A DNA stretch of 64,000 bases from Hetaerina americana (taxonomy: Eukaryota; Arthropoda; Insecta; Odonata; Calopterygidae), in the NCBI GenBank assembly GCA_022747635.1, contig JAKTNV010000009.1, positions 29,179,622 to 29,243,621 on the forward strand. The letters are read 5' to 3'. Shown in pieces: positions 46,665-58,089 of the stretch. The position numbers were made by a program, and so were the translations under genes. The notes below the pieces were generated by a model. That model was not told where the DNA came from and did not search any database. It worked only from the letters and a program-made list of their open reading frames with translations. Positions within the stretch are counted from its first letter, which is position 1; every line of letters begins with the position of its first letter.

Positions 46665-47225
46665 GCTGCATCAAAGCGGGCGCATTTTTTTCCCTTATCG
46701 TTATAACTTTTATTATTATTTTTTTCACTTACGACCATCAACCGTTGTAGGTAGTCTTACTGAAGTAATCGTTGGGAAAAAAGAAGAGGTGTGCGGTAAA
46801 CTTTATGCGTGATGAATATAGTTCTGGCAGAACATTATATGAGCGGTAACTCAAGGAGAATAGTCTAGACCGCTTTGTAAGAAAAGTTTCTTAGGGTAAT
46901 ACGGCCGAGTGAGTGGGTCAATGACCACAAGTGGTAACGAGCCCTACGGACAATTCGGTGAAGTCAAATTGCTTTTGTACTCAAAACTTTGAACGCCAAG
47001 GTGGCTTTGATGATACTGTTACCGGGAATAGGAGAATACGGGAATGCGAAGGAAGTCATCGAGGTGAACATTAAGGTTGAAAGATTAGTGAATCCAAGGA
47101 AAGGTGAGTGCATATTGAATTTATATATATATACGAAAGAAACCCATTTAGTACGAGTAAGCGATTGGAGTGCCACCACAATGAAAGTGAGGGGCCAAGC
47201 TGGATAATAGCGTGCTACCTCAGGA
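46665..47225. other. unassigned DNA
   Basis: No motif. Part of the coding region of the CR1-like relic that follows may extend leftward, but it is not recognisable. Confidence 0.4.
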
Positions 47226-47227
47226 GA

Positions 47228-47405
47228 AAAATACGTATAACACCAATTTTGCTTGCAATACCGAGGGAATAATGATGGCCCCAAGTTATATTTGTAGACT
47301 AGACCATCGAGATAAAATAAGGGTGGCAAAAACCGTCACAGACAGATAAAGGTATTAGTTCTTCTCTCGTACAATACGCAACAATAACAAAATCGAGCCC
47401 AAGCA
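47228..47405 (+). pseudogene. CR1-like reverse-transcriptase C-terminal relic
   Basis: The plus strand reads NTYNTNFACNTEGIMMAPSY, then CRLDHRDKIR, VTDR, a stop, RY, a stop and FFSRTIRNNNKIEPK. It follows the family block NEFNYDTEGIIMAPHYLGR, SDHKDKIREI..RTDRYKYSFFPRTIRN.NSKKPKS almost position for position. Two in-frame stops fall where arginine or tyrosine/serine codons are expected. No 3' terminus is recognisable downstream, so this is an old copy. Confidence 0.8.
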
Positions 47406-47409
47406 TCCA

Positions 47410-47795
47410 AAAAAAAACTAAATTAACGTAAATAATAAAATATGATGAGTTGGTCGAACACGATAATTATCGAATGATGGATATAGGTATGAGTGTTTGC
47501 TATTTGTCCGAACGCATGTTTAATTTGTGCGTGCATATACAGTATGGTGCTTCAACACGCCCTTCATCGACACCATGCCCTACGAGTATCCTGGGAGGCG
47601 TCTGCCAGGAAGCGTTAGGTTAACAGCCTTCAGGATTTATTAAATGAATATATGTCCGAGATAAATATTTCGCGGCTAAAGCTGAATCTATTAGTACTGA
47701 GGCCTACATCTCTTATCTTATTCGAATGTCCCAGTCTGCAGATATAATGAGGGGTCTTAATGATTTCTTCGGTATAATAAGTTAAGACAAATATT
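47410..47795. other. unassigned AT-rich DNA
   Basis: Possibly degraded 3' untranslated sequence of the preceding relic; nothing definite. Confidence 0.35.
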
Positions 47796-47799
47796 CAGT

Positions 47800-48050
47800 A
47801 ATTTCTACCAGCCGTAGTTCCGCCGTCTACTTTTGTGTTTAAGAGTGTCACCCATCCTAATTCATCTATTAACCGCGTTTCGTTCGCCCTATCAGTATAA
47901 CATTTCTTCTCAAACCTAGTGATTCTTGTTTGCACCTTTCTATTCCCTTAATCAACTCCTTTATGCCTGGCAATAAATGCTTGCCGCATTTTCCAAGTGC
48001 GGCTTCAACAGCGCGAATTTACACCTCTACCTTCCCCTCTCGTTACATTT
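47800..48050 (-). pseudogene. non-LTR reverse-transcriptase C-terminal relic
   Basis: Reading the minus strand from about 48030, CKFALLKPHLENAASI matches the family's CYFALVRPHLEYAASIWDP. In a shifted frame PGIKELIKGIERCKQESLGL follows, matching the KEL.KVQRKSARF segment. The tryptophan-aspartate of the WDP motif is lost. It points toward the plus-strand relic at 47228-47405, so the two cannot belong to one insertion unless an inversion occurred. Confidence 0.65.
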
Positions 48051-48054
48051 TCCC

Positions 48055-50240
48055 ACTGCTCGTCGAATAAATCCGTCCCTAAACGACGACGCCACGAATG
48101 TTCCTAGCATGCTCACTCCTTGATAAGTTTTCAGTTCTTTGAGTGCTTGTACTAGTACGAAAAAAACAAGAAGCAAATGGATTAGATATACCATAAATAA
48201 TTTAATGTGTTACAAAATAGAATGAATTTCTAGAAGTACAGGAACTGTAGAAGAAAAACTTAAATAAAAAAACTAATAATTATAGAAGAGTGAGTTTAAA
48301 TATAAGTATTGTGTGTTAGTAAAGGATACGAACTTGTGGAATAACCGTTGATATTGTACGGGGCTTCAAGATTTCTTAATTTTTTTCTTTTAATTAATTA
48401 GGTAAATTTGGTCGCGGGGCCAACATGCGATCGACATTAATCCACCCTGAGAAATGAACCGATCAAACCTACCTCGAGCGAGTATTCAAATGGCAAGACC
48501 TAGTTTTACATAAATCGTCTTGAGACATTTACAGAAATGTCGAATTTAAGTAGGGATTAATTTAGAATATCGTAGGACAATTTTTTGTTAAAAATGAATG
48601 TCTTCCTTTTCGAAACACTATACGCCTGGTATTACGCGAAGACCCAATGTAAGGAAAGTTAAGAGTAACTACCATAACTCTCGCAGAGTAATTTTTGAGC
48701 TATGATTGCATAATTGGTGACTCAGTCTTCAAACTTGTAAGCTTTAAGACATGACACGTGTGCGTTAGGTTAACAATCTCGTATACGACAGCCAATTTGA
48801 AACTACGCCCTTGATTTTAGCTAATCTTAGTTATGCATCAAAATATGACTTCCTTTCATGAACATGGGTGATTCTTGATCCCCGCCTTATTGGGAATTTC
48901 CTACCTTTTACCCAGTCTTTGTTGTAACCGTTTGCAATCGCTTTCTACGGTTGCACACTGGTTATTTTAACAGAATGTTCTAATATACTTTTGCCTTTAC
49001 TACATTGTGTTGGGACAATATCAATCTTCTTTTGCCATAATTCTAATTTCAGAGTTTGTCGAAGCCACCATTCCTTTAGAATTATATTCATTCAGGTATC
49101 AGGTTTTCAACGTCTTCGCGTCTCCATATCCACCAATCTTGCGTCAATAACGAGAAAGGTTTTTAGTGAATTCAGTGACTTGACCGAGAAATGTTTCTGT
49201 ACGTCTCAACACTACGTCTGTAGGCATTCTTGTAGTACTTTCATTTCTACACGGTGAGGTCTTACTATATATCTCACGGGTTTTTCAATTTCAATTCCTA
49301 CGCCATTTTTATTTTCAGGTTAATTAGCACCTTAAGCGAAGATGAAATGCCTTCAGAGCGGTCGTTTCGGAGACTTTATTTCCCTCTGCTCTGACTTAAT
49401 CAAAATCCTAATGGGAATTCGCGGAAAGGCTATGGAATGTTTTCGTGCCCCAGGGAGCTTTATGATTAGTTTCAGGGCTTCGGTAATTTCTTTATTGGCT
49501 CAGAACTGAAAGGAAAGCCATATTATTCATGAAAGAGGTCCTATTCCTAGTTCTAGGTTCCCGCCCGCCACACACGTGGATTTTATATCTCGTCCGACAT
49601 TATGCCTTTAAGGCAACATCTAAATTAAAAAATTCAGTCCTTCCGCAAAGGGGTAGAGAGGAAGGAAGGAAATGCGATGAATATTCAAATCGTCTTATGT
49701 CGTGGAGACTCAACAGTACTTGTAAAAATACCTTATGGAAAGAGGGTCTGGCGTTAATGGGATCGATTCTAGAGATGGTCTAGTTGTCAATGCGGCAAAA
49801 TTCGTACTCTCCTTTAATATGTTTGTTGATCTGATTATATGTGCATACCAGCCATTTGAAATAAAGAAAAAGTATATTTTCTTTGTAATATTTTCTTCCA
49901 ATTTTAGGTGGGTGGGCCTGTGGACCCACTTTAGTGACAAAGAGAAAGATATGTAGTACGCATGCTGCACGCGTTGCATTTTCTTAAACACTACTGATTG
50001 AGGGCATCAGTACAACCAACTTCTCCGCCAAACTTGTGTACGGTACATTACGATTTTCTTTTACAATGAACACCCGATTATTTAGGAGAGATTGCTCTTA
50101 GAATTAGTGCGAAGAACCTTCGACAGGATATGGTTATAAATATTTATCTATTCCCAAGCAATATTAATAAAAAATATTAATGGAATATGTATTTGTATGC
50201 CGTTTAATTTTGATCTTTAATTGAATTATTCTACAATAAA
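48055..50240. other. unassigned AT-rich DNA
   Basis: About 2.2 kb without recognisable gene, RNA or repeat. Frames at 48991-49257 (+) and 49529-49783 (+) have no motif. Confidence 0.45.
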
Positions 50241-50244
50241 TCCT

Positions 50245-50305
50245 ACTCTGTAAGCTACTCCGGGGCGTATGGAAGGGGGCGTTAGCTCACCAGCCCACAG
50301 GGTAT
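50245..50305 (-). mobile_element. very degraded CR1-like 3' terminus
   Basis: CTGTAAGCTACTCCGGGGCG and GGGGGCGTTAGCTCACCAGC align in order with the family terminus (GCAAGCCGCCGCAAGGGCG, GGGGTGTTAGGTCACCACCC). It is short and diverged, so the call is tentative. Confidence 0.45.
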
Positions 50306-50509
50306 CCAGCATTGATATGCGTGGATTATCATGCTATCCTCGTGAAGTTGGAATTGTTATACGTAATGTTTCATACTGGTGCGATCACGAATTACGTTAG
50401 ATTAAAACGATTTTCCATATCGATAGAAAAAATGTATACGAAGCGTGGATTATTACGGCTTGGAAACTTGGTTATTAAAGGGAGATTGTCGGTTTAGATT
50501 CGAGGCTTT

Positions 50510-50780
50510 TAACTAATGGGAGTAGAGAAGGATAGAGAAGGTTAAATGGGCAGAGAGGGAAACAGATAATGAGGTAAAAGGAATGGTGGGGGAGTATAGA
50601 GGACTGTTGGACGAAATAAGGAGGTAAGAAAGGTGGATGCAGAGCATTGTAATTGTCGATAGGATCTTGAAGAATTTTTCGATGTATAGAAGGAAGAAGG
50701 TAAGGCTGGCGAGGAAGGGGTAATAAAAAGGATTGGAGTATGTTGGGTGGAATCAAGGGAGGCAGAATGCACTTATGTGG
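50510..50780. other. skewed island 12: purine-rich, low GC
   Basis: About 270 bases of GGAG/GAAG words on the plus strand, less GC-rich than the other islands. Minus-strand frames (50475-50756, 50542-50772) are Pro/Ser/Leu-rich and compositional. Confidence 0.6.
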
Positions 50781-50920
50781 AACTGAAGAATATGTGGGTG
50801 TAATTTTCCATGCTGTTGTTTTGCATGTGGGTGATATTGTTCCTTTTTACGGTTGGTGACCTAACACCCCCGCCACACGCCCTTGCAGCGGCTTGCGGGG
50901 TATTATGTAGATGTAGGAGA
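50780..50920 (+). mobile_element. CR1-like 3' terminus fragment
   Basis: GGTTGGTGACCTAACACCCC, CGCCACACGCCCTTGCAGCG and GCTTGCGGGGTATTATGTAG form an intact 3' terminus with the hairpin variant GGTGACCTAACACC in plus orientation. The upstream limit is unclear. Confidence 0.8.
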
Positions 50921-51625
50921 ATAGTTTACTATACTTGTAGTGTGGAATTTCACGTTATGTCTTGAGCTAGGATAAAAAATGTTGGAGTGTTAAGTTTGTG
51001 CTCATACAAAACCTGCATCAAAGGTACACTACTTTTCTATATCGATTACTCCACCATTGTTTCCCCACCCGTCTATTGTAGAGCTTAAATTATTCCCTAT
51101 CCACCGAAAATCTAGATTTCATCAATGAGTGAGGGGAAATAGGCTCATCTTTTTTTATTTGTAATATTTTGTAAATTAATTTCGTCTAATTGGGCAGTTT
51201 TTAAATTATATTTCTTTAACCTTTTTTTTAACCCGGAAAATAATTTACGCATCGTTAAATAGTTAATATTCGTGGGTAAAATAAGTAGCCATTTATTGAA
51301 AAATCAATATATTTGAAGATTAAATATCATTTTTAGCAAGAAAAAATTCTTAATATGATCGGATTCGCACCAAATATACTACGGCATTTATCGTTTAGTC
51401 ATGCATTTCCTGCATCTACAACAGCATTGCACCGAATGAACAATTCAGGAGCATATCCATAAGTATGCATACAAGATTATCACGCCTAGAGACGGCTAAA
51501 TGTAAATCCTTAAAAGTACCTCGTAATGTCAAATATTGACAAGTTACGGAAACCTATGTAATTTCAACGAAAAATTTTGTGAATATTAACGCTTATGTTG
51601 AAATATCCTTATGATAATATTTATT
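50921..51625. other. unassigned AT-rich DNA
   Basis: No motif recognised. Confidence 0.45.
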
Positions 51626-51628
51626 GTA

Positions 51629-51641
51629 TATAAATATATAA

Positions 51642-51706
<65 letters not shown>
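51629..51706. repeat. TA microsatellite array 1
   Basis: TATATAAA units grading into a pure TA array, ending in TACACA at about 51710. Confidence 0.97.
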
Positions 51707-51711
<5 letters not shown>

Positions 51712-51797
51712 TCAAACACGAAATCCCGCCAAACGGCGAATAAATACTCATATATACAGAAACAGATATAAGGAAAAGGGATAGGAACACATATAAA

Positions 51798-51799
<2 letters not shown>

Positions 51800-51848
<49 letters not shown>
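51800..51848. repeat. TA microsatellite array 2
   Basis: About 24 uninterrupted TA units, directly abutting family S copy 2. Confidence 0.97.
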
Positions 51849-51851
<3 letters not shown>

Positions 51852-51854
51852 ACC

Positions 51855-51960
51855 TGATATAGAGTAGGATGCTGGATTTTGTGATTTGTTAGGAGTCACA
51901 AAATGTTTTATTTAGTAGCTGTGTCCATCCAAAAACCTACCTTAACTGGTAGATTACTTA
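51855..51960 (+). repeat. short interspersed repeat family S, copy 2
   Basis: Aligns along its entire length with 3735-3840 (shared GGAGTCACAAAAT, GTCCATCCAAAAACCTAC and GTAGATTAC). It occupies nearly the whole gap between two TA arrays, as expected if it had inserted into, or itself seeded, TA-rich sequence. No coding capacity. Confidence 0.75.
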
Positions 51961-51964
51961 ATAA

Positions 51965-51967
<3 letters not shown>

Positions 51968-52030
<63 letters not shown>
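51968..52030. repeat. TA microsatellite array 3
   Basis: About 31 uninterrupted TA units. Confidence 0.97.
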
Positions 52031-52032
<2 letters not shown>

Positions 52033-52109
52033 GCAAACGATGGAGCAAGATGGCGTTATGCAACAAAAATATGAAAAATACATAAAAAAACAAACATTTA
52101 TTCCTTCTT

Positions 52110-52272
52110 TGTAGGCATTTATGGAAAGCAGTGAATTGGGTTGGCGATTTTCTTTCTAGACGAAAACAAGTACTAATCGGGTGACTTGGTTTTGATTTGG
52201 CAAATGTAATTTTTGGGGTCCTATAGGGAAGTGTCATCGGTAACCGTCGTTTTATGATTTTCGTCAATCATA
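52110..52272 (+). pseudogene. non-LTR reverse-transcriptase palm relic
   Basis: One continuous plus-strand frame reads NWVGDFLSRRKQVLIG, a stop, LGFDLANVIFGVL, a stop, and GSVIGNRRFMIFVNHI. This follows the classic W...FLS.R.Q.V..........V.SGVPQGSVLGPLLF.I.IND block of CR1, L2 and Jockey reverse transcriptases, immediately before the FADD active site. The PQG glutamine codon is now TAG, and the sequence ends before FADD. It is the only recognisable palm-region piece of its kind in the window; the other fragments are 3' ends. Confidence 0.75.
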
Positions 52273-52279
52273 TCTTTAT

Positions 52280-52940
52280 ATAACATACAGTACCAAATAA
52301 TGCCAGAGCTTAGTGACATAAGATAATAGAATTGGGTGTATTTATTTCACAAGTAAAATAAAAACAATTTTGTTTCTGTAATGCTTAATTTTACTTTAAA
52401 AGTTAATTAGAATATGTAGACACTAACCCATCTTATTCAGAGTGTCTTACTATACCTATGGAATGAATAACTGGTTGTAGCATTTTTCCACTTGATAAAA
52501 TTTTTATTTTACGACCGGGTTTTGATTTATTATATCATCATCAGTAAACAAACAAGTGCTATGATCATTCATTATATTCGACTTCCACCACATCACGCCT
52601 GAAAATACTCAATTTATACATACGGATATACTTAATTTGATTTTCATCAAGAGGGGCGAATGACGAGTTTTTAAGGGGTAAATACTTCTGCTTGGTAAGG
52701 CATAAATTAAGGTTATTAGATAATTAAGATATAAATTCTCATAATTGGAATTGACCATTTTTTTGGGTCTCATTCATTAATACCTTCTGCTGTGGTGGTC
52801 AAGAATTATGTGAGGGATAAAATATTTTTGTGCCGGTTTCCTCGCCATTCTGTCTGCCTTGTCTTGTCATCTTGATCTGCCATACTAATTTGCGGTTTGA
52901 ATTATTATTCACTGTGGGTGTGAGTGTGTCAGAATAAAAC
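52280..52940. other. unassigned AT-rich DNA
   Basis: No motif recognised. Confidence 0.45.
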
Positions 52941-53500
52941 CTGAGATGAGTCGGGTGAGATTGATTCCCTCCGCTGGCTGCTCTTTACGGAAGCAGCAGA
53001 AGCGGCCATTAGATAATCCATTACAACAGGGGAAAGGAGATCGGCTCATGTCATCTGCCAAAAGTAATTATTGTTCGAGATATTCCAGAGCGCTCGACTC
53101 AATTGCGTCCAGCCCTCATTCAATTCAACGTCTGAGTTTTGACATGGGCGTTGAAGATAGGAGTTTGAGGCTGGGGGTGTTATTGTTTCTTTTTTTTGTG
53201 ATTGGGGTGGAGAGGCGTATAAGCACACACACGGGGAGGAAAAGAATCGTCGCATGCGGTTTCATTATCACGCCCCGTCGAAGACGGAATGATTGATTAA
53301 TACGTGTCGATGTGGCGTCTGTTTGCGGCGCGATCGCCTTGGCCTGCGTTCGGCTTATCGATCGCGGCGGGCGGCACTTGAAGGGGCGGGAGGTGAAGGG
53401 GAAACGAGAAAGGCGGGCGACTCGAATACCCCCCGAGACCTCATCCTCGCTTGCTGGGGGAACCAAAGGAGCCCAAACAGGATCTCCGACTCGCGTCTAA
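52940..53500. other. GC-rich CpG island 13
   Basis: A CpG-rich block with mild G/A bias at 53140-53250 and strong CpG density at 53270-53440. Frames on both strands (52946-53296 +, 53125-53466 -, 53293-53538 +) are overlapping and motif-free. Confidence 0.65.
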
Positions 53501-54895
53501 GTCAAAGACGGATGTTTCAAATTGCCTCCACTGCATGAAATAAGGTCGATTTTGCAACAATAGTGCCCACGACATGATTCTTAGTTTTGAGTTGTCCAGA
53601 ATTCGTTTATTCCTTGGCGATTTTTCCAAAAGTTTATGATTTGGAGCGATGGAAATCAATTTCAAGGGGTATTTACAACTGATTTAACTCTTCATTCCTC
53701 GATGCTGTCACGATTTTATACTTTGGAACCGAGTGCCGAATGGGTTTCGATAAACATTCATTGACATTGAGCGGGAAATGCAGGATATTTGGAGGAGGAT
53801 TAGAATATTTCTAAGGCTTGTCGCATATTTTATCAATGTGCAAAGATCAATTTTCCTTCCACTTCACTGAACTACTGGCCCTCAAACTAAAATCGATGCA
53901 TTTCAATAAATACATATTTATTTGGAAAATGGCTAAATTTGTTTTAAGCACCTTTGATTTGTATCAACTTAGGCTTTATTCCCAGTGGGACTGATTTTCT
54001 CACAGTCAGTTGAACATTTAGTCTCAATGGCACAGAAATGCGATCGGCCATTGAGTATTTTAATCAAAACTAAAAAGAGAACGCCTTTTGCTTAAATTTT
54101 ACTACTTTATCCAAATAACGAAAAAAATCAAAGTTTTGGAGAAAGGCTGTAGTTTGGTTAAAAATGTATGCGTAATTTCCGCTATGATTTTCCACGGGAT
54201 TATTTCATTGTGCTACGCTGAACAAGTTCTGGTGATCACTCTACCAAATGTGCTCCCAATCGGTTTTTACTTTTCATTTGTTTTTCAATGAGCCTTCACC
54301 CAGTTTTATTTCCGAGAAGAGAAAGGATATCGTCTACCAAACATACTTCCCGGAAAAAGTACAGCAACATTCGGCACATTCACACATAAACATGGAAGCA
54401 AGACTAAGGAATCAAAATCGGTTTCAGGTCACATCACACCAGCTCAGCTTTTGAGTCCAGTATGTGTTATTAGTCACCTAAATGCATCTATAGTCGCAAA
54501 ATAGCGTGCTTATTTACCAACTTGATAGTTTTTCAAACTAAACACCAATACTCTTTGTAATGAAATTAAAATATAGTTGAAATCAAGGTTACTTAATCGC
54601 TGTCTCATTTTGTTCATTAGTTTACTTGTCCGTAAATTGACTGAAAGTTACACTCTAATCTTCCCTTAGTCATCCTAATTATCGTATGATTTGCGATCAA
54701 ACATAAATTTTAAAACTTTAGTTTTTGAGTAATACCTGTTGAAAGTAGGAGACAGACTTAAATTTTCCATTTACTTGCGGAAATAAAAAAAATATTATCC
54801 GATTTCATAGCCTACCACTTAAAAGTACATGTATGTATCATTTTCTCAGTACTCCGATTATCTTATTCAGTAATACTGCGCAAAAAATAGTGCGT
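53501..54895. other. unassigned AT-rich DNA
   Basis: No gene or repeat recognised. Confidence 0.45.
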
Positions 54896-54899
54896 TTCT

Positions 54900-55210
54900 T
54901 CCTCAGCCCACGTCTTGATATTTATTTGTTCCGTTTGCTCTTTACCCATCAAAGTCTCCCACCCTCTCCGCTCCGATCATTCCTCCCATCCCGTTCCGAT
55001 CGGGGCCGGGCATCTTTCAAGACGTCTTATTGCCTTCATCCCACCACCTCCCCCTCGACTCACGTCGGCGGTTTCTGGCCCTCATTTGCATCCTTGGTGC
55101 GTGTCGGAGACCCTCGTCAAGCACTTGCGACAGCCGGAGGCGATGTAGATTGGGTCGGCGGTTGAAGCCATTGGAGCCAGTACCGGAGGGTGCAGTGGGG
55201 AGGGAATGCC
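54900..55210. other. skewed island 14: pyrimidine-rich then purine-rich
   Basis: C/T-rich on the plus strand at 54940-55080 and G-rich at 55130-55205, the same order as island 6. Overlapping frames are unsupported. Confidence 0.65.
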
Positions 55211-56845
55211 CGTGAGTGATCAAGGAGAAAGCTGTCTCAAGAGGACGTCGAGACAGTGGAGCTTGAATAAAAATTGGTTGATAGTCGCGAAATCATCAGT
55301 GAAGTTAGAGGTCGGGTACGGTCGTTCAGCTACTATGTTGTCATATCTGCGTGTATGTAATAATGATAATGTCTGCACATACCCACCGATGTTTGAAATA
55401 ATTGTCACGGTCATTCGTAAATCCCAAGTTTTCATTCAATTAATTTATGCCCTATCTGTTGAAGCCCCAATTCAAGTGGTTTAAAAATGACCACATTATT
55501 TCACAGACTATAATTATTCTCGTGGAGTTATTTCAGTTATTAATTTTTTTGCTTGTCTTAAAGTAACCTTATTCCTTATGCGGCCTCCATTATTTCTTGT
55601 ATATTTACAAATCTAGTGCTATTTGATACAATAAATGTGGCCCGTCAAGTTTACCTTTCGTGAAAGTGTTAGTATCATTTATATAAAATAACTATCTGCA
55701 ATTTGAATGATCATAAAAGCGTAATTTTTTTGTTATGAAATTTATACAAATTGAAAGTTCAACAAAATATTACCTGAACACGTTTATCAGCTATGTGTCT
55801 CCATTGGTATTTCCAAATGTCATTTCCTGGTATACCATTCATATCCACTTGAACAAAGAACAGAAAATTAAAGTATAAGGATGCTCAACTCTCCTTTATT
55901 CTTACTTGCTACCTTCCAAAAGATGATTGCACTCTACTATTTAGTAATGATATGGTACTCTGTAATCGGATGCCATCATTGGAATACCCATATCCCCATG
56001 TATCCGTAATACCGTAAGTTCCTTCGTTGGACTGTATAAGTGAATCCTCCCGTCAGATACAGCACTTAGAAGTTTCCCTATACTCAAAGTGGATAAGTAC
56101 GATAAAGATGTTACTCCGCATCAGCTCGGCCACATCTAGAATACGCGGGATGTACGATAGCTAGGATCGATGGCGGGAAACTTTAATTAAGGTACTAAAA
56201 GATATTGTAATTCGCCACTTCACTAGCACCAGTTCAATTTTTTCCTTAATAAGTAATGTGAACATTATTTTATTATTTCGAAAAGGAATATTCAATGCAG
56301 GGTATATTAAATGGCAATTGAACGCTTGATTATGTGATTTAGAGGAGATAATTTAGTGTAGGTGAAGTAGACTGAGGAAATAAAAGGTGATATGATTGAA
56401 AAGAAGGAATGAGTAAAGTATATGGAATTAAAAAATGTTTTATTGTAATGCGTATAATAGGGAGCTTGGTATCGGGTTCAATATGGCTTGGAAGACAACA
56501 AATGTGGGTTCATCAAAAACATAGGTCGACTTGGTAGATTAGCTTTTATAGTTAGAAGTTTTTAACTGAAACTGTTTACTTATACTTCAAGTAGCGTGGA
56601 TTAGTAAGCAGTTGAATATTTGTCTTGCAGTCGTTGGTTAGCCTAAATTTAATTGAATGGGATTTGATCATGCTACAGATATCATTTAGAAGTTTTATCA
56701 TTGTATTTTATAATGCTACAAAAGTTCAATTCGTGCTTATATCATTTCTTTTCTTCTCGTTATTCTCAGTGGTTCATGCTATTCATATAAGCTGGTTCAG
56801 GCAGTTTATTACTTATCGAAATAAGCACATTTTCTTCTATTTTAT
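55211..56845. other. unassigned AT-rich DNA
   Basis: About 1.6 kb with no motif recognised. Confidence 0.45.
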
Positions 56846-56849
56846 CTCT

Positions 56850-57597
56850 ACCGTCTACATCTACATCTACTTAATACCCCGCAAGCCTCCGCAAGGGCGT
56901 GTGGCGGGTGTTAGGACACCACCCGTAAGTTAGAAAAGAAAAAAGACCGCATGCAAAAACCACAAAATCATACATCCACAAAAAAGCATGGAAAACATTC
57001 ATGCATGAACACCCCACACACATGCTAACACTCAAACTACCAACTAACATACACATGCACCTGAAGGTATACCTAACAGCTTTGCAGTGTTTAACTTTGC
57101 TCCGACTTGCAAATTCAATGTTTTTAATATTTTTCAAGTGACTTCGGTTTCTTACTATTATGATTTCTGATTGTTCGGGGATAGAATGAGTATTTGTACC
57201 TATCTGTCCTGGAATCTATCTCCCTTAGTTTATCTTTGTGGTCTGATCTACCTAAGTAGTGTGGGGCCATTACAATTCTTTCAGTGTCATAGTTAAACTC
57301 GTTTGTTCTGAACCTTTCTAAAAGTCTAAGCCTCACTTGTTCTCTCCGCACTTCAAGTGGTTCCCAGCTTAAATCCCCTAAGAGACCTGTCACACTTGTG
57401 TTCTTATCATAACAATTTTTAACGAATCTAGCGGATTTTCTCTCGACTTTATCTAATTCTTTTTGCCAAATTTTCTCCCAAGGATCCCAAATACTTGCGG
57501 CATATTCCAAATGAGGTCTAACTAGAGCAAAATAACACCTCTCTTTAACTTTTTCATTAGATTTCCCCACCACCCGTATTATGAAGCCGAGTTTTTT
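56850..57597 (-). pseudogene. CR1/L2-like retrotransposon 3' fragment, longest and best preserved
   Basis: The minus-strand frame from 57573 to 57124 (149 codons) reads VGKSNEKVKERCYFALVRPH, LEYAASIWDPWEKIWQKELD, KSARFVKNCYDKNTSVTGLL, WEPLEVRREQVRLRLLERF and GRSDHKDKLREID. It ends in RTIRNHNSKKPKSLEKY before the stop. Codons for KKLGFIIRV extend it upstream to about 57597, where it is truncated. About 270 bases of 3' untranslated region, the terminal hairpin and a TAGATG-type tail (56853-56870) complete it. The open frame is uninterrupted, so the insertion is relatively recent, but the endonuclease and polymerase domains are absent. It is the reference copy for the family here. Confidence 0.93.
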
Positions 57598-57599
57598 TA

Positions 57600-57878
57600 A
57601 AGAAAAGGTTTTTTAGCGTCCATTCACATCAATAAAAATTAACGCTTCCAATAGGAAATAAGTTATTAAATGTAGGTTTTCTCAAAAAAAAATACGAATA
57701 CCTTCATTTGTCGTTAAGGCAATCAGTTTTAAGAGTTGATTCCGGTAAAGATGTATCAGTGTTTATGAATTAGTTAGAAAAATTACAGTGTTTAATGAAC
57801 GTATTAGAATTACAAAGAAACTGCGGGAGATACCGCAACAGTACCTTTTAATGGAGTCATCCGCTGATGTGCATGTCA
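57600..57878. other. unassigned AT-rich DNA
   Basis: Nothing recognised. Confidence 0.4.
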
Positions 57879-58087
57879 ATGCAACAATTTCAGAGTGTAA
57901 AAATCATTCACCTTGACGGGGATGCGAACCCAGATCCCTCAATATCTGGTCGAGTGCTTTAGTCACTTAAGCTACCGAGGCGTCCTCTTAAACTTTGACA
58001 TTTTGGGGCTTTTAAAGGAACTACAGGTAGATGTCAAGGCGAATCCCAGTCAAGGCGAATGATTTTTACACTTTGAAATTGTTGCAT
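57879..58087 (-). mobile_element. tRNA-like element with 48-bp terminal inverted repeats, copy 2
   Basis: The termini 57879-57926 and 58040-58087 are inverted repeats matching at 44 of 48 positions, starting ATGCAACAATTTCA and containing AAAATCATTC and CCTTGAC. On the minus strand the interior starts GCCTCGGTAGCTTAAGTGAC and continues CTAAAGCACTCGA, GAGGGATC, with a B box GGGTTCGCATCC that runs directly into the terminal repeat. The tRNA-like part parallels 38148-38262, including an anticodon-arm-like stem. SINEs do not normally have terminal inverted repeats and DNA transposons rarely carry tRNA-like sequence, so its class is unclear. No target-site duplication was found. Confidence 0.8.
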
Positions 58088-58089
58088 CG

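Noticed and set aside
47228..48050. One inverted LINE insertion spanning both relics
   Set aside because: The two relics encode neighbouring regions, but their sequence divergence and wording differ enough that two independent insertions are more likely. Kept as separate features.
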